Assembly (NCBI GenBank): GCA_018907035.1
Contig: JACCIC010000143.1
Span: 1 to 64,000, forward strand
DNA from: Sycobia sp. Sy_11
Lineage: Eukaryota; Arthropoda; Insecta; Hymenoptera; Epichrysomallidae
Reading direction: 5' to 3'
Length of the DNA: 64,000 bases
Shown here: in pieces, positions 18,686 to 31,497 of the stretch
Position numbering within the stretch: position 1 is the first letter of the stretch
How the letters are laid out: each line of letters opens with the position of its first letter
Program-made: the position numbers and the translations under genes
Notes under the pieces: model-generated
What the model was told of the DNA's origin: nothing
The model's database searches: none
Seen by the model: the letters and a program-made list of their open reading frames with translations, nothing else

Positions 18686-20060
18686 GAAAAGTTCCTTGAA
18701 AATCGTGGTGGCGAAAAAAATTTATATGACACGGCGGTATTATTAAAAGAAGATACAATCGTGTTGCGTTATAATAGCTTTTGAGCGTTGTTTAAGTAGA
18801 TTGTACCACGAATGCCTATGTTTATAAAGGGTTTTGTTTAACGCATATCAATGTTCATTGACTTAACTATCAAAATTCGATCCTTAATTAAATAAGTTTA
18901 TTTAATTAATTTATGTTAAGAACAATTTTGAATTTGGTATTTGCATATTTCTACTTATGAGAATTGTAAAATTACTTTTTATCCTACATCAGAGGGTTTT
19001 TTGTTATACTTATACAGGAAATAATGTTTTCTTCCCGCTTTAGATGAAATTTTCTCCGAAATTAGTGTCGTAATTAGCCTATTTCTTTTTTAACCAGATC
19101 TGTAAAAATTAAATTTTTATTTTCTGCCTTTTCTAGCAGCTGATTTATTTTGAATGCATATTGAGCAATTGAACATCTTTTGCAAAGAAGTTATTATTAG
19201 ACCAAATGCTGCTTTCTCGTTCGTTAATTTGATGATCCCATTAATTTTTTTAACCTTTCGGGAGAATAACATTTCAGGATTTCATTTATCCCCTTATATT
19301 TTAATTATAATAGATTTAATCAAGGAGCGGTTCCACCCTAAGTAGATTATGGCTTCTTTTCACTAAGTTAGCGATTTTTTTGAAATTTTAAAATAACCTA
19401 ATTAAACTTTACCAGAGTAATTTATGTAGAAAAAGAAATATCATAGTTTTGTTGATTTTTAATGTTAGTTTGTACTGATACATAGAATTAACAGTACACT
19501 AATTAACAGTTTTGTAGATATTTTTCTGTTCTGAGCGTAACGCTTTTATATCTGCGTTCAACTACAAACGTTCGACAGGTTGAAAAGGCATTGACCGACG
19601 GTCATCCGCTTCAGCTTGAGAGCAACAGCAGCAGAATGTAGATCACATTATTTATTATACTTTTTTTTAATTTCACTTATATAATTTATAATCTTCTTAT
19701 CGGTGTACCTTAAATATTTTATATATTAAATTGCATAAAGTTAATTTATTACATAATAAAATCTGCATATATTTCTTAATTAATCAACAATTTTTCTACG
19801 TCTTTTTCGATAAAAGTACTAACGAAATATTGACAGTATATAACGCGCAGTCTGTTGGGGATTTGACATAAATATTTCTGAAATGAAATTAGGAATATTG
19901 ATGAATAAAAAAGTAAATCATATTATATTTTCATTACATTGAATCCATTATAGTCAGCAAAACATAGATTTACTTTTCACTATTACTTTTATTAATACTA
20001 GTGAGAGTTCCTTTTTCTTAAAAATCTTTTCAGGATCGCTGATACAATTGTAACGTATAT

Positions 20061-21358
20061 ATACTACTGTGTATAAATATGAGTAAGACTTTATCATATA
20101 TCATCTTATATTTTACAATTCATAGTTCTCGGGATTATCGATTCGGACAAATGTTTTTATTTTTAAGTTGGTAGTACTGTCAGAGTTATCTGTGCCAAAT
20201 TCCACGCAATTATCTTCATGTATCATATGGTTACGCTTGTGTTTTGTGAACAAAGTAAAGTTGTGTCTTCGGTTTTTATAATTTTGAAATTATTCAACAA
20301 AGAAGTAGTATTAAATTTTGTGCACAAAATGAAATATCAATCGCCGAAACGTTGAGAATGTTGCAGAAGGACTTTGGTGAAAAGTCAATGTCAAGAGCAA
20401 GTGCCTCAAAGAAGTTCGAGAACGTGTTAAAGACAAACCTCATCAAAGACGACCAAGAACATCTACTGATCGGCTACACATCGACAAAATCAAAGAATTG
20501 GTTCTGCAAAATCGTCGATTCACTTCTAAAACGCTTGCTGATATTGTTTGAATTTCAAATGGGTCAGTCAAGACTATTTTGAAAGATATTTTGTTTCTGA
20601 AAAGAGTGAAATCTCAATTGGTGCCAAAAACATTCCATTTTTTGAAAAAAAAAGCGTTGCATGGAGGACTATGAAACGATACTTGCGAACTACCAAGACA
20701 AGATGGAACGCGTAATAACTGGAGATGAGACTTGGGTCTACGCTTACCATCCAGAAACAGCCGATCAATCGAGTGAATATCATGCCAAAGGAGAGCGAAG
20801 ACCGAAAAAATCACGCCAGAGTTGCTCAAAAATCAAGATTATGCTCACTGTTTCCTTCAATTATCGTGGTGCATTAGGAATTCTGTGACAGAAAAGAATA
20901 TTATTTGAGTGTTATGCGTCCTTTGAGTGAAGCTATTCGTCTCAAGAGGCCACATTTATGGAAAGACAACTCTTCATTTTTGCATCACGATAATGCACCA
21001 GCTCCTACTGCATTGATGTTACCTGAACATTTCGCCAAAAGTTACGCTCACTGTTCCGCAACTCCGTACTCGCCTGATTTAGCACCGTGTGACTACTGGC
21101 TGTTCAGCAAATTCAAAAGACCATTTTGGGGACACGGTTTTGATTCTACTGAAGAAATAAAAGTCGAATCAAAGAAGGAACTGATGGCCATTCCGGAATA
21201 CGAGTATAAAAAATGTTTTGAAAATTGGAAAAAGCGTCAGCATACTTGCATTGCATTGGGGGGGGGGGTTATCTTAGGAAGGGATAAATTAGATTTAGAA
21301 GAATAAATAAAGATTTCAAAAGTTATAAATAAAGTCTTACTCATATTTGTACACAGTA

Positions 21359-21362
<4 letters not shown>
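20061..21362 (+). mobile_element. mariner-family transposon, inactive
   Basis: Imperfect 34-bp terminal inverted repeats with a single mismatch (20061-20094 starting ATACTACTGTGTATAAATAT, and 21329-21362) define an element of 1.3 kb, the usual mariner size. Transposase pieces lie in three plus-strand segments: 20352-20582 (N-terminal DNA-binding part), 20661-20888 (GDETWVYAYHPE, first catalytic Asp) and 20905-21306 (HHDNAPAP, second Asp, and SPDLAPCDYWLF, third Asp). This is the D,D34D signature of mariners. Frameshifts and stops separate the pieces, and a G-run at about 21258 disturbs the end. An (AT)n tract follows directly on the right, at the TA target. Confidence 0.9.

Positions 21363-21402
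<40 letters not shown>
21363..21402. repeat. (AT)n microsatellite next to the mariner
   Basis: Pure alternating AT abutting the right terminal repeat. Confidence 0.9.
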
Positions 21403-21405
<3 letters not shown>

Positions 21406-21486
21406 TAGTATACAAGTCATAAAAAAATATGAAACTACGGTGCTCCTCCAGGGTTCTTCCTTGGAGTCTACGTAGAGTTATAATCA

Positions 21487-21650
21487 ATCCAGTAAGAGCG
21501 TGGTCGACTTTATTGTAGGTAATCTAATCTTAATATTCCACTACATTATATCTTATATCACCACACAGGTAGTGAAAGATTTCACTCTAATTCCTTCGCG
21601 AGCCGATAGAGGGATGCTTTGTCCTTCTTGATGCATTGTCAATCAAGTGC
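21487..21650 (+). mobile_element. 5' fragment of a Tc1 element, interrupted
   Basis: The start (CCAGTAAGAGCGTGGTCGAC) and the stretch from CAGGTAGTGAAAGATTTC to TTGATGCATTGTCAA repeat, almost base for base, the left end of the Tc1 copy at 22723. About 50 AT-rich bases (21517-21566) are inserted between the two blocks relative to that copy. Only the left end is present. Confidence 0.8.
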
Positions 21651-21687
21651 AGTCTGACTGTCCCCAACACCCTTACCTTATTGAAGA

Positions 21688-21735
21688 CTTGTCCAACGTT
21701 TCGAGCTCGCTACGGCTTCTCATCAGGGACTAAAC
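21688..21735 (-). ncRNA. possible hammerhead-ribozyme motif of a Penelope-like element
   Basis: On the minus strand, CTGATGA is followed after 17 bases by GAAAC and then GTTGG. That is the core layout CUGAUGA - stem II - GAAA seen in hammerhead ribozymes, and the phrase GAAACGTTGG is frequent in those of Penelope-like retroelements. The intervening GAAGC...GAGCTC can pair only weakly, with a bulge, so the motif may be decayed or a coincidence. No reverse transcriptase is seen beside it. Confidence 0.25.
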
Positions 21736-21993
21736 TAAACCTTATATTCTAATCTATATATACCCATCCCCACCACGAAATTTAGTAAATTAAATATAAA
21801 TTCCCCCTCTACACAAATTGTCCAAAACTAATCAATTTAATAAGGAATGATAAACACTGTCCAATCTACCAGACTCTAACATTAAATTCACATTATTTCG
21901 ATTCCTGGAAATGTGAATACTTTCAAGACTCACGTTTATACTTATTATTAATACCATGTTCCAAAATATCCACATTCACAATTAAATTGTTTT

Positions 21994-21995
<2 letters not shown>

Positions 21996-22040
<45 letters not shown>
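21996..22040. repeat. (AT)n microsatellite
   Basis: Uninterrupted TA repeats ending at 22040. Confidence 0.9.
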
Positions 22041-22041
<1 letters not shown>

Positions 22042-22722
22042 TTCTTTCTTTTTTCAGAATACAATAGAAATTTATAATGATAAAAAACTGACACAGAAAA
22101 ACAAAATTGGAAAAAGATATCTTTTTTATACAGCTAGAATTTGCTAATATATTTTTTTAAAAGCAACCTCAGTTACATAAGCATAAATGTTTCTGAAAAC
22201 GAATTAGAATTTTTTGGCTATATATTGTTTCATCAGTAGAAATACGAATAAGAAATTATTTCGGTTCTCGGATTAATTTATTTTTAATTTTCTTAATTAT
22301 TTTTAGCAAATTCAATTATTTACTAATATAGTATTAACTAATAACATTATTAAAAAAAATTTATTGCACTATACAAATAATTTATAAAATTTTCAGCTGT
22401 TCAGTTTTACGATTAGTTGTGCACAAATGTTGGATTCAAATGAAAATAATGAAGTTTGATTTCCCTCAACATATATTAGGTATTATTAATACATACATTA
22501 AAACATTTGTTCTGAAGCTATGACCCATCTTCGATTCATTATTTATTTAACAATTGAATTATTGTGAAAATAACAAGTATATAAAAATTTTTTGTTTTAA
22601 GTTATTACATGTTATATTAATAGGAAGACAAATAGAACTTATAAGAAATATTACTTTAATTATGATACAAATATAATAAAAGTATTAACGTATTCAAGAT
22701 TTTGTATTAAGTGACTACAACA
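22041..22722. other. AT-rich intronic sequence, nothing recognised
   Basis: No coding or structured sequence could be supported between the microsatellite and the Tc1 element. Confidence 0.5.
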
Positions 22723-23826
22723 TACAGTCAGTCCAGTAAGAGCGTGGTCGACTTTATTGACAGGTAGTGAAAGATTTCGCTCTAATTCCTTCGCGAGCCG
22801 ATAGAGGGATGCTTTGTCTTCTTGATGCATTGTCAACAACGATTAACATATGAGTGCTAAGTACGCGTCACGCTACGAGGCTGTGTTTCTTTGCATCCAC
22901 CAGAATCGTTCCAAAATGTCGCAATTAGCGGCTGCTACATATATGAGAAAGTCGAAGCCAATTGTACAGAAGTGAGTAGAGCGATTATAAAGTGGCTAAA
23001 AATATCGAAGATTCAGCAGAACGTGGCTCAATAGGAAAAGTGGACAAAAAAGAAGAACAAAGAATAGTGAATCTGTCTTGCGGAATCCTGCTTTAATACT
23101 GCGGCAAGGATAAGCAAAATTAATGGCAACAGAGATTTTGAAAATGTGATTTTTACTGATGAATGTTCTATATGGACACGTTGTGTCCTCACGCGAGCTT
23201 GGCCAACTTCTACCAATAGGCTGGGCCGTAAAACACGGAATAAAGGCGCATCTTTGGGGCTACTTCTCAAAGCAGGAATTCGAGACTTTGCACCTCCTTA
23301 TTGACAACCTAAATGCCGAGAATAAATACCGAGAAAATGATAAAAATCTATAAAAAGGCTTTACTGCTATCTGTCAAAGAATGATTCATCAGAAAAAATG
23401 AAGATTCGATTCTGCAGGAGGACAACGGTCCTAAGCACCGCAGCAAAGTCTGTACTGAGTGGAAGGCTCAATCTGGCATCGTTACATTGGATTGGCCGTC
23501 GCAGTCACCCGATGCAAGCCCTATTGAAAATTTTTGGGCATATATTAAACAGAAGCTTCGTGGAAGACGCACACAGACTTTGAAGCAGTTGTCTTACCAA
23601 ATTCGTCGGATCTGGAGATCGTTGCCATTAGAATACGTCGTCAAATTAGTAGAAAGCATTCCCAGCAGATGCCAGGCAATTATCGACGCTGGTGGTGACT
23701 AGACACATTATCGACCGAATGGCATCATTGTTTGTAATGCGCACAATGTCTATATAAATATGAAAGTTTCATCAAATAAATTTTTTTATAAATTAACACG
23801 ACCATGCTCTTACTTTAGAGACTATA
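22723..23826 (+). mobile_element. Tc1-family transposon, inactive
   Basis: Ends are imperfect 28-bp inverted repeats (TACAGTCAGTCCAGTAAGAG..., 22723-22750, and 23799-23826) with TA at both outer edges, in an element of about 1.1 kb. Transposase pieces include a helix-turn-helix remnant near 22930-23030, VIFTDECSIW (first Asp, about 23148), a segment QEDNGPKHR (second Asp, about 23418) and WPSQSPDASPIENFWAYIK (Glu, about 23490-23545), the DD34E pattern of Tc1. Several stops and frame changes interrupt it. The C-terminal 71 codons (23487-23702) are still open. Confidence 0.9.
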
Positions 23827-24525
23827 TATATACCTTGGAGAGTAAATAGTTTATCAATAGGAATTTAGCCCTGAGAGCTCATAACATATATCATTTTGCA
23901 ATAAAGCTTTTTAATGATCTTGCAATCTTATTGACCAGTAAATATGTTTTAAATTAATAAAAAATACATAAGTCTATCGGCATTTCGAGCCAAAACTGTA
24001 ACAAATATCAATCAACTATTTTATAAAATCTATATGTTTCAAGCACTAATAATAAATGGAAATAATATTGAAATAAATTATGAATTAAACGCGAAAGACA
24101 TTTAATTGAGACATGATAGTAGCTCTGACTTATTCTTAAACAATGAAAATTTAATCTGAAATATTTGTATTTGGTTAAAATATTTGTATCGTTTTGGCTA
24201 GTTGAAGTGTTGATTCAATTCTTATCCAATATATTTTTTTTTTTGGAAAACTATTGTGTATTTGTGATTTTCGATATATATTTATAACAGGAATGTTAAT
24301 CTTCTATATTGTATATCTCTTATATGATCTTTTATGTTCGTATATATATACACAAGGGCGAAAATAAACTATCTATTTCTTATCATGAAGATAAATGTTA
24401 TTTTAGTTTATTATTCGTTTCTTATTAAATCATATTACTCAAATATACAATTTTCACTAGTCTTGTTTCAAAATTTTATACTTTAACATGATTTTTCGAG
24501 TTCTATGGTAAATAATGTAGTTAAA

Positions 24526-24573
<48 letters not shown>

Positions 24574-24589
24574 TATGTTATATACTATG

Positions 24590-24645
<56 letters not shown>

Positions 24646-27024
24646 ATTTTTACCCGTTTGACTTCACAAAGCAGAGTCAACTTCTACACTCGTGTTGAAA
24701 TATATTTGTACCTAACTATATTATACGACGATGTGCAATAGCGAACCAAAAAATATTTTTTAAATTATAACTGCATATACCTTTTCCCTGATTATTTAAA
24801 AAGGAGAATACAGGTAAAGAGTAATAAAATATATTTTTAATTTCACACGTGACATTCCACACGTTAATACTTTTAACTATTCTTAGTAGACCTATAATGA
24901 TATGGATTCTCTACTTGATGTCAATTGATCTCTTTGGAATGCACGAGAAAAGCATGAATCAAAAGGATTTAGAAAAGGAATATGCTGGCAATAAAAAGAC
25001 TAGAAATGTTACGATACTCAAATTAAAATAAATTTCTATTCTTGCGCATACGCAATCCTGACGCGATGAAGATTTATTGAAGGTCTAATATACTAGTTAC
25101 GAGGATATAATAATTGAAAGGAAGATTCTGCGTTACGCAGTATAATCTGAGCAATATCTGATCTGCGTATTGACATTTATCTCAGTACAGCTACCCAAAA
25201 CTTATGATCGACCATGTGTTATTTTATAGAATTAATAGATTACAATCTCCTATGTTATTCAGTCTGTTATGAACACAACATGAAGTATTAAAGATAGTAC
25301 TAAAACTCATGCGGTATTGTTTACAGTTAAAATATTAATAACTGATATGGAGTCAAAGAAATCAGCAAAAATTATGAATAATTGTAATTTATGAAGCTTT
25401 CTTTCTCACAATCGAAACTGAACAATCGAAGTGCGTGTTATGTGTAAAATATGTGTGTATATATGGTATATAATAAAATGTGACATAAATGTCATATATA
25501 TATATATTATTTTTTATAACATAATCGATCGGAGAACCAATATTTTATATGTTAAAATTACAGTAATAATTTTATATGACCTGTAATGTCATAATGTATA
25601 TAGTCATTGGAAAATCGTAATTGCGCTCGCACAGTGTATAAATCAATGACAATGACATAATAGGTCGGTTGGGGGAATACATTAGCAAATCGTATTAGCT
25701 GTCTATTTGATCTAATATTAGGTATTAGTATAAATATTCCAAATCACTGTTTAATATGTATGACTGAATATTAATAACAATGTAAAAGACATTCTTTTAT
25801 TTATTCCAATTAAGAATATTGAAAATTCACATTTTAATTAAATTATAACGATAGGTCAGTCAACAGAATTGCCGTCGATTTCTATCAAAGTGGCGATCAT
25901 AAGTTTATATAAAAATCAATTATAATTATAATCTCTGCAGTTGAAACATAAATAATAATACAATTTGGTTTAATTTGAAGATAACTTTGGAGCTCTTGTA
26001 TTATTTAACTCTTCTACTTGCGTTATACGAGAATTGGAAATAATATGGCCATTTTATAACAAAAAACATGTAGGATTATATATTTTATAACATTATTTTG
26101 ATAATATGTAAAAACTTTATAATATTATAGATTTTTTATAATAATGATATTTTAATAATCTGACAACATTTTCGGGATCAATTGTGACCCTGAATCATGC
26201 GTTAGAGCATTTAATAAATTAACGCAATGAACTTCAACGGTTTATTAAATCACGCAAACGCTTCATCAAACAGAAGTAATTAAAAGTGACTAATATAATT
26301 TTGCATAAGCCGTTTTCTATTATATAAATCCTTAGTAGATATAAATCTATCCAGAAGCTCACACTCATTTCTGCGCAGAAATAAACTTAAGGACCATTTT
26401 TCAACTTGAGTAAACCTTATTCTTTTGTGTTTCCAAATATTCCAATATAATTTCATAAAGTATTCAATATAATTGAAAAAATTATTCTGGCTATTGTTTT
26501 ATTATGTATTTAAATGCTGCACATAACACGCATTTATTTATATATTTCCTTGCTTCTTTATTAATAAAACCTTTATTACTTTTAAATACCATGAAAAATG
26601 AACATAATAATTAAATTACTTAAATTTTTGAAAAAATCCTATTAGGAATGAAAGCTCCAGCTTATCAGGTTTTCAAAAAATATTTTTTACAGTTTCAAAA
26701 GTATGGCATGCAAGTTTTAATATTATTATGTAAGTTCAGAAAAAATTTCTTCAGAAAACATTATTTGTTTTTATTATGGGAAACTTTTTTCATGAAAGTT
26801 TCAAAACGTTACTAAATAGATATACTATACTTTACAAGCAGATGACACGTACTTTAAAATTGAAAATATGTACGATCTTTGTACAAATGTACAATAATCA
26901 TTAATTATTTAACTATATATTATACATAAATTTTTGTAGTATCTTCAAGAAAGATGAATTAACATGTAGTTTTTAAAATATTTTTAACACCTTTTCAGTT
27001 ATAATGCATATTTAAATTTATTAA
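23827..27024. other. AT-rich intronic sequence with (AT)n tracts
   Basis: Contains a compound (AT)n tract at about 24528-24642 broken by two ACTATGTTATAT units. No exon, RNA gene or transposon is recognised in the rest. Confidence 0.5.
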
Positions 27025-27050
27025 CTTTTTTTCATGTTTCAGGTGAGTAA
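27025..27050 (+). promoter_or_regulatory. juxtaposed 3' and 5' splice sites (candidate recursive-splicing point)
   Basis: A pyrimidine-rich tract (AACTTTTTTTCATGTTTCAG) ends at 27042 and is followed with no gap by GTGAGTAA (27043-27050). A perfect acceptor abutting a perfect donor is the ratchet-point structure known from long Drosophila introns, where removal proceeds in steps through a zero-length exon. It lies inside the 14.5-kb intron, on the same strand, about 10 kb from its donor. Confidence 0.5.
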
Positions 27051-28763
27051 TAAAATGACAACTGAAAGGCATGCTTAATGTGTAAGTTATCATAACTTAT
27101 TTATTGTGTAATAAAAAATTTCACGAAGCTACATTGTCTAAATAATTTGTTAATAAATATGTAAAACAATTGATCTAGTGATAAAATCTAATTATATTAT
27201 TAATATAAACTGTATATTAGTTGCAATAATGTACATATAATATGCTTATAATAGCAAATTCTATTTTTTAAACTTAATAATAAATTGAATCAACACCGAA
27301 TAGCAAATATTAAAACTGGCTCTATTTCTGAAAGGTTCATCAAAATTATGGAGATTGTTAAATGCGTATTGAATATAGACGTACCCTCGTAAAATATATG
27401 CAAGGCATACATACGTACAAACAAGTATTACAATTCACGGAGATGTCTGTGTATCTGCCAAGAGACTCGAGGACATGTGCATATGTATATCTGGAGCAAA
27501 TAGCGAGGCTTACTCGGTGTATTACTATATAGGTCAGATCTTACCTTAACGTGTCAATTAGTCTTGTGGAGAAATTATTGCAGAGCAATGTTAAATTCAC
27601 GCTTAATTAAGCGGCATAGTAATAGTAATAGGGTAAAATTAAGGAAAATTATGATTTGCTCTGCTTTCGACTTATACATGCACTCGATTACTTATTTATT
27701 CCGACGAAAAGTGCTTTGGATGATAAATCAAGTGGTGGTAGAAAGAAGCGCCCTCGGGGTACTTATAGTGATATACACACGAAGAAAGTTCCTTCTTTAA
27801 AGCTCTAAACTTTAAAACGGCAAGCGCTACAAACTCGCACAAATCATGATTTTTGTTTACTTACTTATAACCGCAATAGACGGAGATTGTAACGAATATT
27901 AGTTCACAGAATATGCTTGTTTATAGGCGGATTATAATTTGCGAGTTTTTGTTCTTTATCATAGATACAACAAATACCGTGAATGCAATTTTGGTTCCAT
28001 TCTAAATAAAAATTCAACATGAAACCGAAGATACAATTAATAAGTCATAAATAGAGCCAAGCGCAAAAATCTTAATTCCTACGAAGAACGCAATAAATAT
28101 TGATGTAATGGAGCTCCAAGTTTTTAAATTCGTTCTGATAGACCTGGTAAAGTGCGTTAAATCGGTCACAAAGGAACTTGACATATCACATAGGTAGAGA
28201 ACATGACAAAAATAGAACGTAACGCTCTACTACCATTCCCAAGATATGGTAGTTTCCTACTTATACGATTGGTAATTAAATCGAACATATTGTGGATTAA
28301 GATGGATTTTTCAATTAAAATGTCTATTTTGCTTGTCGAATTACAAGAAACAGTAACGTTGCAAGCAACACTATTTTAAAGTACCAAGGGACAAAAATGT
28401 ATCTTCTTGGTTATGGTCAGTTAGGGTTAGGCAAGGCTATAAACATATTCACCTTTTATAATGATTTAACCAAGATTTATTTACAAACATACGTGGATTC
28501 TTATTTCGAATCCGTTGCTAAAAATATGGATTTTCATTTAAAAAATATATTGACTAATTCAACTAAGGAGAAGTAATGCTTGTCGATATAAAAGTCCTAT
28601 ATCTTACGAATGGACGACCGATATGAGATCGAAGTTACTGTTAACTAATATTCTACTAATTTTTAAATATATAGATTTTGTGTAACCTACCTTAAAAGTG
28701 AAGGGTATGTTCGAGGGTGAGGAATAAATAACTCATTCATATTCAACTACAACTATTTATTTA
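27051..28763. other. AT-rich intronic sequence, nothing recognised
   Basis: A frame of 78 codons at 27564-27800 has no recognisable domain and no supporting splice signals. Nothing else is supported. Confidence 0.45.
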
Positions 28764-29717
28764 TTATCGCGAAACCTGGCATAAAAAACCGTACGCTCTC
28801 TTTTCTAAAAAGTTAGACAATTCAGTGAACGTCGGAAAATACTTTTGATGCGCAGCATTGTCAGATTGTATACTGGAACTCGCCGTTCGATCTTTAGAAC
28901 TTAATTCCGATTCCCAAAGCTTACGGGATTCAGTATCTAATCGTGCACTTATGATGTGCACTGGCCAGATATCCCAGTGTTCTACAGGCATTTTCATGTT
29001 CACTAGAGCTCGAACAATACGCTGAGCCTCATCCGTAAAGGTTCGCAATTCCGTTGCTGACTCACGTTTTAAATATGGTAAATTAAGCAATGAATATATG
29101 TGATTTGAAACCGTGATACGAGGATTGTAGAAGCGGGTCTTCAGCGCCTGCCACGTGGAAGCGTGGTTTACGCTTGTAGTTGCAACATCTTTTACCAGAT
29201 CTGCCGCAGGACCCTTAAGGCAGGATTTAAGGTAGTGTAATTTTGTTGAGTCCTCGATGCGTGGGACGTTGTGAACGAGCGACATAAAAACATCGTAAAA
29301 ACTATCCCAATCCTCATATTTCCCGGAGAAATGAGGTAGGTCTAATTTAGGGAGTTTAGCTGGACGAGGATTGAGATCCTGTAAATTTCCATCGCGTCTA
29401 TCTGCTCTATCGTCCCTTTTAAACGTAGCTTCCAGCGTCAACAAAAAATCTAATGCATCCTCGTACGATGCCTGGAGCTTAGCAAACACGTCGATTAGTA
29501 TATAATTGTCAGCCACCGCTTCATCATCCGCAATTATTTCTGCATGCGTTGCGCGGGCTTCACTCCAAATTTTGCGTACAGCTTCGACTCGCGATGTCAC
29601 CATATGCGCATTTAATGCTTCATGTGGTTTTTCTTTGATTCGCATATTCATTAGATCGATCTCGGCCAATCGCGCATTTTGCAAGCCTACTCGTTGTTTA
29701 AGAGCAGCTGGACGCAT
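28764..29717 (-). pseudogene. BEL/Pao gag (DUF1759-type), truncated
   Basis: The open frame of 317 residues starts MRPAALKQRVGLQ. The first 110 residues are helical, with coiled-coil-like spacing. A linker (NLQDLNPRPAKLPKLDLPHFSG) then introduces the conserved gag core: YEDWDSFYDVFMSLVH, KLHYLKSCLKGPAADLV, TWQALKTRFYNPR. This matches DUF1759 proteins, the capsid-forming part of BEL/Pao gag. The frame ends artificially after FLEKRA by running into the LTR-like repeat. The zinc knuckles and everything downstream are missing, so it is a remnant although the frame is open. Confidence 0.8.
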
Positions 29718-30286
29718 GTTGACTGTTATTTTAATCCTAACCTAACAAGCTAAATAGTAATAGATTTCACGCGAGCGTAAAAGAAATGAAGATTATAATA
29801 TTAAAATATAGCCTATACAAATGTTTTGAATTTTAATTAAAATCAATAATTGAATCTAAATTTATCTGAATAAAACGCACTCAATTAAACCTAGCATTTC
29901 CAGAATACACTCACACACAGTACAATTAATATTGTTAGACACACAAACTTTTATGTACGCTACGAGCGTGGTTTATACTAATGACAAATTTCCAAGTGAC
30001 CTTTTGAGTTGATGAAAATAATAGAAATAAGACACTTGATTATTCGTCTCTACTCGAACACACCTTCCTTACCCGGGGCACCAATAAAAAACCTGGCATA
30101 AAAAACCTCCACTCGGTGAGTGGAGAAAAAAGCCAATGAAACTTTATAACAATGAAAATGGAGTATAATATTGAAGTGTGCCAACTGCACTATAAATCTA
30201 TATATAATATAAAACAACCGAAAATTACTATAACAGATACGCGGGGCAAAAGGTCACTTTTTACACACAATATGAACGCGCTCTCT

Positions 30287-30293
30287 CACTCGC

Positions 30294-30351
<58 letters not shown>
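30287..30351. repeat. (CT)n microsatellite
   Basis: About thirty CT units inside the presumed LTR of the BEL remnant. Confidence 0.9.
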
Positions 30352-30356
<5 letters not shown>

Positions 30357-31497
30357 TCAATCACTCTGAGGGTTGGCGCCGCCACCGTTAATCTTAGAGG
30401 TGAGGTCTGACGTGGAAGGGGAACCTCGGCAGTTCCTCCTTACGCTGCGCACCGACCCCAACGTCTTGGGCACGGGGAAGTCCTCGTCGATAGCGGCAGC
30501 AGCCGGGCCTGAGTGCGCCGGCAGGGAAGCCCCTCAGAGATTCGCCGTATGCGAATCTCTACAAAACCTCAATGTTCTGTCCACGGGAGCGCTAAATTCA
30601 TACGCCTTGTACACCACACACAAATTATTGACACTGGCGTCACTGCTTTACACGGCATGCGCGCGCAAGAGTTTCCGAATAAACTAAGATACCAGTTTTT
30701 ACGTCTAAAGCGGGTTTCAAAGAATATAGACTTCGATATTTACTTCGAGGATGTGTATTTCCAAGAATATACCTTCCTATAAGAACGCTAGATGCAGAGT
30801 GCTGCATTCTCCGCGCGGACAAGCGTTATTTCCTCAAAAACTAGAGGGAAGATTCTTTCGGCGCTAATTTAGAGAGCATATCCCGTTTATTTTATGGGAT
30901 AGCCCTATAGTTGAAGGGAGAACTTTCGCCAGACTAGACAAAGCGTGGGACCCATCAACGTTCGGCAGATGTGCGGCTAAGTCCCTACGCGACCGTAAAG
31001 ATCGCATGGCAGTCTATACGATAGTCATAACGGCCTGTACCCGCATATAACAATCTTTCGGGCACGACGTGTTGAACACAAGCATTTTATTTCTTCACTT
31101 TTAGTTTCGAATTTTACGATCTTTACTTTCTTTTATATTTTCCAAACAGTTACATCATTTAATTTTTAATATTTTAAATAAATGTATTATGAGACGATAA
31201 AGTTAATTGTATTATAAAAACGAATGCGAGATATTTACGAATGGAAACTAAATATTACGTAGTAGAAACAGTTATGTGAATCGTAGATCTTTCCATTTTT
31301 GATGAAAATATAGTTTCATAAAATATAACTCGAAGTTGAAACAATATGAATCACTTAATCATTTACCTTGTAAAATATTTAATGAAAACAGACTCTTAAA
31401 TTGAAGATTAAAACAGTTAACAAAATCTGTCGTATAAAGTACTTTATAATTTATAATATAAATTGATATTCTTTTATTATCTTTTACTCTTTTATAG

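Larger units (their letters stand above)
28764..31078 (-). mobile_element. remnant of a BEL/Pao LTR retrotransposon
   Basis: On the minus strand the order is: a less AT-rich block (31078 to about 30092) that may be the 5' LTR (it would begin TGTTCAACACG), a primer-binding-site-like TGGTGCCCCGGGT (30083-30071), a leader, and a partial gag gene (29717-28764). Pol is absent. An 18-base direct repeat (AACCTGGCATAAAAAACC) occurs both at the gag truncation point (about 28774) and at the LTR/leader boundary (about 30090), so an internal deletion probably joined mid-gag to LTR-end sequence. LTR limits are inferred. Confidence 0.55.
17002..31497 (+). other. 14.5-kb intron of the host gene (inferred)
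   Basis: Bounded by GTGAGTCA at 17002 and a polypyrimidine tract (CTTTTACTCTTTTATAG) ending at 31497. Both flanking coding segments are in phase 2. The intron is AT-rich and filled with transposons listed separately. Stretches 17002-18600, 18700-20060, 23830-27000 and 27060-28760 show no genes or named repeats. Additional small exons inside it cannot be excluded. Confidence 0.5.

Noticed and set aside
30374..31078. Possible ribosomal RNA fragment, because of its higher GC content and structured look
   Set aside because: No stretch could be matched to conserved rRNA cores; its position before a primer-binding-site-like motif and gag fits an LTR better.
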